A stretch of 9,507 bases of DNA, taken from contig JBKQVG010000030.1 in NCBI GenBank assembly GCA_052325345.1, forward strand, positions 1-9,507, written 5' to 3'. The notes beneath the pieces are model-generated. The model ran no database searches, was not told the origin of the DNA, and saw only the letters and a program-made list of their open reading frames with translations. Shown here in pieces: positions 5,543 through 9,507 of the stretch; positions within the stretch are counted from its first letter, which is position 1; each line of letters starts with the position of its first letter. The translations under genes and the position numbers were made by a program. This DNA is from JBEKYD01 sp052325345 (GTDB taxonomy: Bacteria; Acidobacteriota; Terriglobia; Bryobacterales; Bryobacteraceae).

Positions 5543-6520
5543 ATGTCGTCTCCGGCCATTTCGGTACCGAGTCCGAAACGCAAGACCAGGGTGTGGAGCG
5601 GCGACGAAACCGCGCGGCTCCTCACCCTGGTTTTCGCCGCCAGCGTGTTGCTGGTTACGGTTTTGCTCGTCTGGCAGCTCTGGCAGAGCTCCGGGACTTC
5701 GCGCGCCAAATTCGGGCTGCACTTTCTCACCGGCACCAACTGGGACCCGGTGGCCGGCGATTTTGGCGCGCTGCCCTTCGTCTATGGGACGCTGCTCACC
5801 TCGGTTCTGGCGTTGCTGATCTCCGTGCCCCTGGGAGTTGGTGCGGCCATCTTTCTGGCCGAATTGGCGCCTCCCAAGCTGGCGGAATCGTGTACCTTTC
5901 TGGTCGAGTTGCTGGCCGCGGTACCCAGCGTGATTTATGGATTGCTGGGAGCCTTCACCATCATTCCCCTGCTGCGCGATTACGTGGAGCCGTTCCTCAA
6001 GCACACCCTGGGAGAAGCTCCCGTGGTCGGCGTTCTTTTCAGCGGCCCTTCCCTGGGATTCGGGTATCTCGCGGCCGGCGTGGTGCTGGCGGTGATGACC
6101 TTCCCCTTTATCATCTCCATCTCCCGCGAATCTCTGCTGGAAGTACCCCGCGATCAGCGCGAAGCCGCCCTGGCGTTGGGCGCCACGCGGTGGGAATCCA
6201 CTTCCCGGGTGGTGGTGCCGTACGCCCGCCTGGGCATCCTCGGATCGATTTTCCTGGGCCTGGCGCGCGCGCTGGGCGAAACTATGGCGGTCACCATGGT
6301 GATCGGCAACGATCCCAATATCCACGCCTCCTTGCTGGCTTCCGGCTATACCATCGCCGCCGTCATCGCCAACGAGTTTACCGAGGCCGTGGGCAAGCTC
6401 TATCAGAGCTCCCTGGTGGAGTTGGGCCTGGTGCTGTTCCTGATCACGATCATCATCAACGCATTAGCGCGCCTGCTGGTAATGGCCACGCGCGGCAAAG
6501 GGACGGGTACGGCTGCATGA
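5543..6520 (+). CDS. pstC: Phosphate ABC transporter, permease subunit PstC
   Basis: This is one of the two inner-membrane subunits that form the phosphate channel. It has 325 residues with six predicted membrane segments, near 26-47, 80-107, 117-145, 176-194, 230-255 and 291-312. A large periplasmic loop lies between the first two, containing FLTGTNWDP, a PstC hallmark. The cytoplasmic EAA loop that docks on PstB starts at E207 (REAALALGATRWESTSRVVVP). The motif LARALGETMAV near residue 240 is typical of Pst permeases. The basic N-terminus (PKRKTR) agrees with a cytoplasmic start. Its ATG lies 2 bp after the pstS stop, with no clear Shine-Dalgarno, so translation is probably coupled. Its last codons overlap the pstA start. 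Confidence 0.96.
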   Translation: MSSPAISVPSPKRKTRVWSGDETARLLTLVFAASVLLVTVLLVWQLWQSSGTSRAKFGLHFLTGTNWDPVAGDFGALPFVYGTLLTSVLALLISVPLGVGAAIFLAELAPPKLAESCTFLVELLAAVPSVIYGLLGAFTIIPLLRDYVEPFLKHTLGEAPVVGVLFSGPSLGFGYLAAGVVLAVMTFPFIISISRESLLEVPRDQREAALALGATRWESTSRVVVPYARLGILGSIFLGLARALGETMAVTMVIGNDPNIHASLLASGYTIAAVIANEFTEAVGKLYQSSLVELGLVLFLITIIINALARLLVMATRGKGTGTAA

Positions 6521-7365
6521 GGCGGCTGGGCTTTCGCAAGTTCGTGAACAACGTGATGCTGGCCGCCACCGGTGTCTGTACTCTGCTGACGGTTTCGGTG
6601 CTGTTCGTGATTCTGGGCTACCTGGTGTGGAACGGGGGCAAATCCATCAACTGGGATTTCCTGACCAAGCTACCGCTGCCGCAGGGGCAAGTGGGCGGCG
6701 GCATGGCCAACGCCATTGTGGGCAGTGCCATCATGGTCGGCCTGGCCGCGGTGATCGGCCTGCCGGTGGGATTCCTGGGCGGCGTCTACCTGGCAGAATT
6801 CGGTAACAAGAGTTTCGCCGCGACGGTCCGATACATGGCGGATTTGCTCAATGGCGTGCCCTCCATCGTGATCGGCGTTTTCGCCTGGGGGGTGGTGGTG
6901 GCGCCCATGCACTCTTTCTCGGCGCTGGCCGGCGGTTTCGCCCTCAGCCTGATGTTGATACCCATCGCCCTGCGCAGCACCGAGCAGTTTCTTCTCGGCG
7001 TCCCGCGATCGCTTCGCGAAGGTGCGCTGGCGCTGGGCGCTCCGCAATGGAAAATGGTCGCTACCGTGGTGGTCCCCGCCGCCATGCGCGGGATCTTGAC
7101 GGGCATGATTCTGGGCGTGGCGCGCATTGCCGGTGAAACCGCGCCGCTGCTGTTTACCGCGCTCAACAACCAATACTGGGCCACCAGCGTGAAACAGCCG
7201 ATGGCCGCTCTCCCGGTCATGATTTTCACCCACGCCATGTCGCCTTTCGAGGACTGGCACCGCCAGGCATGGGCCGCGGGACTGGTCCTGCTGGCCATGG
7301 TGCTGGTAACCAATATTGCCGCGCGCTGGGTTCTTTCGCGGGGAAGCGCGGTGCAAAAGGCGTAA
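6517..7365 (+). CDS. pstA: Phosphate ABC transporter, permease subunit PstA
   Basis: This is the second channel subunit, paired with PstC in the inner membrane. It has 282 residues and about six hydrophobic segments, the first at about 13-38 (LAATGVCTLLTVSVLFVILGY). Family marks are NWDFLT in the first periplasmic loop, YLAEF, LLNGVPSIVIGVFAW, the EAA-type loop starting at E168 (REGALALGAPQWKMVATVVVP) and ARIAGETAPLLFTA. The ATG at 6517 overlaps the pstC stop in an ATGA arrangement, which indicates translational coupling. The same frame stays open far upstream across pstC, but those residues resemble no permease, so that extension is a shadow. The N-terminus MRRLGFRK is short and basic as expected. 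Confidence 0.96.
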   Translation: MRRLGFRKFVNNVMLAATGVCTLLTVSVLFVILGYLVWNGGKSINWDFLTKLPLPQGQVGGGMANAIVGSAIMVGLAAVIGLPVGFLGGVYLAEFGNKSFAATVRYMADLLNGVPSIVIGVFAWGVVVAPMHSFSALAGGFALSLMLIPIALRSTEQFLLGVPRSLREGALALGAPQWKMVATVVVPAAMRGILTGMILGVARIAGETAPLLFTALNNQYWATSVKQPMAALPVMIFTHAMSPFEDWHRQAWAAGLVLLAMVLVTNIAARWVLSRGSAVQKA

Positions 7366-7368
7366 GTT

Positions 7369-8214
7369 ATGGATACCGCGCGCAACTTAGTAACTCGGGA
7401 GCCGCATGTGTCAAGTCCACCACTAACAGTTTCGGGCGGTGCGGCGGTCGCTCCAGCGGCCTCTCCGCCGAAGATTTCGGTCAAAAGCCTCAATTTCTTT
7501 TACGGCGCTTATCAAGCGCTGCACGATATCAACATAGAGGTGCCGGAAAAGCGCATCACCGCTCTGATCGGTCCCTCCGGTTGCGGCAAATCCACGTTTC
7601 TGCGCACGCTCAACCGCATCAACGACATGGTGCGCCACTCGCGGGCGGAGGGAACGGTCACCCTCGACGGGGAGAACGTGCTCGAAACCGTCGATGTCAC
7701 CAGCCTGCGGCGCCGCGTGGGCATGGTTTTTCAGCGTCCCAATCCTTTTCCCAAGTCGATCTTCGACAACATCGCCTTTGGAATCCGCATTAACGGTCTC
7801 GCCGGCCAGAAGTCGCTGGCGGAAAAGGTGGAGCACAGCTTGCGCGTGGCGGCGCTCTGGGACGAGGTCAAGGACAAGCTCCACGAATCGGCATATTCCC
7901 TCTCCGGGGGCCAACAGCAGCGGCTTTGCATCGCGCGCGCCCTGGCGGTAGACCCGGAGGTGCTCCTGCTCGACGAGCCCTGCTCCGCCCTCGACCCCAT
8001 CGCCACCGCCAAAATCGAAGACCTGATGTTCAGTTTGAAGAACCAATGCACCCAAGTGATCGTCACCCACAACATGCAGCAGGCCGCCCGCGTGGCGGAG
8101 TTCACGGGATTCTTCCTGCTGGGCAAGCTGATAGAATTCGACCGGACGGACAAGATCTTCAAGCGGCCGGCCAAGAAGGAAACCGAGGACTACATCACGG
8201 GACGGTTCGGGTAG
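7369..8214 (+). CDS. pstB: Phosphate ABC transporter, ATP-binding subunit PstB
   Basis: This is the cytoplasmic ATPase that powers phosphate import through PstCA, and a presumed contact for PhoU. It has 281 residues with all ABC motifs: Walker A G68-PSGCGKST, Q-loop Q122 (FQRPNPFP), signature L178-SGGQQQR, Walker B V198-LLLDEP with catalytic E203, and H-loop H234 (VTHNM). FQRPNPFPKSI and LSGGQQQRLCIARA are specific to PstB. The protein has an extra N-terminal segment of about 34 residues (Ser/Pro/Ala-rich) before the first strand (KISVKSLNFFYG); the E. coli protein is about 257 residues and lacks most of it. A GTG at 7408 (residue 14) is a possible later start, but ATG 7369 has AAGG about 8 nt upstream and lies 3 bp after pstA. 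Confidence 0.97.
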   Translation: MDTARNLVTREPHVSSPPLTVSGGAAVAPAASPPKISVKSLNFFYGAYQALHDINIEVPEKRITALIGPSGCGKSTFLRTLNRINDMVRHSRAEGTVTLDGENVLETVDVTSLRRRVGMVFQRPNPFPKSIFDNIAFGIRINGLAGQKSLAEKVEHSLRVAALWDEVKDKLHESAYSLSGGQQQRLCIARALAVDPEVLLLDEPCSALDPIATAKIEDLMFSLKNQCTQVIVTHNMQQAARVAEFTGFFLLGKLIEFDRTDKIFKRPAKKETEDYITGRFG

Positions 8215-8219
8215 AAGCC

Positions 8220-8882
8220 ATGCGCCACTTTCGCGACGAACTGGAAGAGCTGGAGCACAAGCTGGTCGATATGGGCCGGCTGGTGGAGTCGTCCATCCAC
8301 AACTCCGTCTACTCGCTGGTGGAACGCAACGAGCAGATGGCCAAAGAGGTCATGTGGACGGAGGCGCTGATCAACCAGCACGAGATGGAAATCGACGATC
8401 TGGCCACCCGTCTGCTCGCGCTGTTCCAACCCATGGCGCGCGACCTGCGCTTTCTGACTTCGGCCATCAAAATCAATACCGACCTGGAGCGCATGGGCGA
8501 CCTGGCGGTGAACATCACCGAGCGGTCGCTCACGCTCATGAAGGAGCCGGTGATTCGTCCCCTGATCGATATTCCCAAAATCGCCGAGTTGGCGCAGGGC
8601 ATGGTCCATAACGCCCTCGACGCCTTCGCCGAACGCGACGCCGAGCTGGCGCGCAAGGTGCTGCGCTCCGACGACGAAGTGGACCATCTGCGCGACGCGG
8701 TCTACAACGAGTTGCTGGAATTCATGCAGGAGGAAAGCGGCACCATCAATCGCTCCGTGGCCCTGATGTTCATCGCCCAGAACCTGGAGCGCATCGCCGA
8801 CCACGCCACCAACATCGCCGAAGACGTCCTGTTCATGGTGAAAGGCATCGACGTCAGGCACCGGGCCGAAGCGACGGATTAG
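8220..8882 (+). CDS. phoU: Phosphate signalling protein PhoU
   Basis: PhoU is a cytoplasmic helical-bundle protein that binds metal clusters. It represses the Pho regulon and limits Pst activity when phosphate is plentiful, acting between PstB and the sensor kinase PhoR. The protein has 220 residues, the usual size, and is all helical with the two characteristic three-helix repeats. Each repeat carries the metal-binding signature: TDLERMGDLAVNI near residues 88-100 and QNLERIADHATNIAED near 187-202. The start MRHFRDELEELEHKL matches the family well; the same frame is open further upstream inside pstB, but that part is a shadow. The ATG lies 5 bp after the pstB stop, making it the last gene of the operon. 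No phoR or phoB follows, so the two-component system must be encoded elsewhere. Confidence 0.96.
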   Translation: MRHFRDELEELEHKLVDMGRLVESSIHNSVYSLVERNEQMAKEVMWTEALINQHEMEIDDLATRLLALFQPMARDLRFLTSAIKINTDLERMGDLAVNITERSLTLMKEPVIRPLIDIPKIAELAQGMVHNALDAFAERDAELARKVLRSDDEVDHLRDAVYNELLEFMQEESGTINRSVALMFIAQNLERIADHATNIAEDVLFMVKGIDVRHRAEATD

Positions 8883-8896
8883 AACAAGCCGCCGGC

Positions 8897-8950
8897 ATTC
8901 AGCGGTCAGCTAAACCGCGCGGGCTGAGTGCTGATCGCTGAAAGCTCTCG
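8897..8950. repeat. Heptamer (GCTGANN) palindrome between convergent genes, possible two-way terminator
   Basis: The right half is built of consecutive 7-bp units GCTGAGT, GCTGATC, GCTGAAA and a degenerate GCTCTCG (8923-8950). The left half has two units in the opposite orientation, ATTCAGC and GGTCAGC (8897-8910). Together, 8898-8910 can pair with 8930-8942 as a 13-bp stem with one G-T pair and a 19-nt loop. It starts 14 bp after the phoU stop and ends just before the stop of the opposing gene, so it could end transcripts from both sides. No T-run is present. Confidence 0.6.
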
Positions 8951-8951
8951 G

Positions 8952-9507
8952 TCATGGCAAACCGGTCACGCCGGTCGAGTCTTTGACGACAACGTGGCTG
9001 CCGTCGGCGCTGTGGATTTCGGTCTTAGAAAACATCCAGTCTTCCGCGTTCTGAATGGAGCCGGCGGAGCGCGCCTCGATCCGCAGATCGTCGAAATGGA
9101 AATTACGCAGCGGCGAATCCTTGTAGGACACCACCGAAAACGCCTGCCGCGCGCCGGTGGCGCGAATATGCGCGACGACGACATTCTGCAAGTGCGGCAG
9201 CCCTTTTTCGGGCGGCACCGGTTCAGCCAGCACGCGCCAGTACTCGGGTACGTTCTTCATGCCTTCCGGAATTTTGGCGTAACTGTAGCTGGGGTTCCAG
9301 TTGAAGGCGACGCTGAACACGGTTCCCACGCCTTCCATGATCATGTCCTCGATGCGAATATCGTCGATGGCGCCGCCGCGCGTGCTGGCGGATTTGAACA
9401 GGATGCCGACGGGAACCCCGGCCAGCACCCGCCCGCCCAGCACCTGGACGTTGCGGATGCCGCCCGAGGTCTCGCTGCCGAAGGTTACGCCCGCCGCGCC
9501 GGCGCGG
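8952..9507 (-). CDS. GH28-type glycosidase (polygalacturonase-like), C-terminal part; 5' end outside window
   Basis: The - strand frame is open from the window edge to a TGA at 8952-8954, giving about 184 residues. It begins RAGAAGVTFGSETSGGIRNV, which matches the segment just after the catalytic GHG of family 28 glycosidases. The repeated short strands of a right-handed beta-helix follow (GILFKSASTRGGAIDDIRIEDM, LQNVVVAHI, RNFHFDDLRIEA). GILFKSA corresponds to the substrate-binding RxK region of polygalacturonases, with the arginine replaced. The catalytic aspartates and the histidine lie upstream, outside the window, so activity cannot be judged. Such enzymes cleave pectin or related polysaccharides and are usually exported. 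A GTG at 9441-9443 is not the real start, because family sequence continues upstream of it. The gene converges on phoU. Confidence 0.8.
   Translation of the reverse strand, partial: RAGAAGVTFGSETSGGIRNVQVLGGRVLAGVPVGILFKSASTRGGAIDDIRIEDMIMEGVGTVFSVAFNWNPSYSYAKIPEGMKNVPEYWRVLAEPVPPEKGLPHLQNVVVAHIRATGARQAFSVVSYKDSPLRNFHFDDLRIEARSAGSIQNAEDWMFSKTEIHSADGSHVVVKDSTGVTGLP

Noticed and set aside
5593..6516. A long open frame upstream of and in frame with pstA, overlapping pstC
   Set aside because: Its residues are Arg/Gly/Pro-rich nonsense in an alternative frame of pstC. PstA similarity begins only at the ATG at 6517.
7926..8219. An open frame upstream of and in frame with phoU, inside pstB
   Set aside because: It is an alternative frame of the C-terminal part of pstB. 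PhoU similarity begins at the ATG at 8220.
1..9507. CRISPR array, tRNA or rRNA genes, prophage or defence island
   Set aside because: No regularly spaced repeats, no cloverleaf or rRNA-like segments, and no phage or defence-type proteins were seen. The window is ordinary chromosome apart from the REP relic.

Overview
The window looks like chromosomal DNA from a GC-rich, Gram-negative (diderm) soil-type bacterium. The HU/IHF-like protein, the outer-membrane porin with its coiled coil, the GH28-type glycosidase fragment and the general protein style suggest Acidobacteriota, perhaps a Solibacter/Bryobacter relative. This placement rests on recognition by eye and was not tested by a database search.

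Left part (1-2588): the 3' part of an HU/IHF-family DNA-binding protein gene and a HIT-family nucleotide hydrolase/phosphorylase gene run on the + strand. A 300-bp gap follows. It holds a decayed piece of a REP-associated (Y1-type) transposase gene flanked by two near-identical hairpin repeats in inverted orientation. A zinc-dependent medium-chain alcohol/polyol dehydrogenase lies on the - strand, and a short conserved-looking protein of unknown function diverges from it on the + strand.

Centre and right (2589-8882): this is a phosphate-acquisition locus, all on the + strand. A coiled-coil outer-membrane porin comes first. After a 120-bp gap with a good candidate Pho box comes the tightly packed operon pstS-pstC-pstA-pstB-phoU (gaps of 2, -4, 3 and 5 bp). 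The porin would be the outer-membrane entry route, PstS the periplasmic binding protein, PstC/PstA the inner-membrane channel, PstB the ATPase, and PhoU the regulator that links transporter state to phosphate signalling. No phoR/phoB genes are visible in the window.

Right edge (8883-9507): a palindromic patch built of GCTGANN heptamers separates phoU from the C-terminal part of a GH28-type (polygalacturonase-like) glycosidase gene, which converges on phoU and runs off the window.

The genes themselves are mostly known families. The points most worth a second look are the porin-pst linkage with possible shared control, the 22-bp-phased TTGTAAC repeats before pstS, the REP/transposase remnant, and the heptamer palindrome after phoU.
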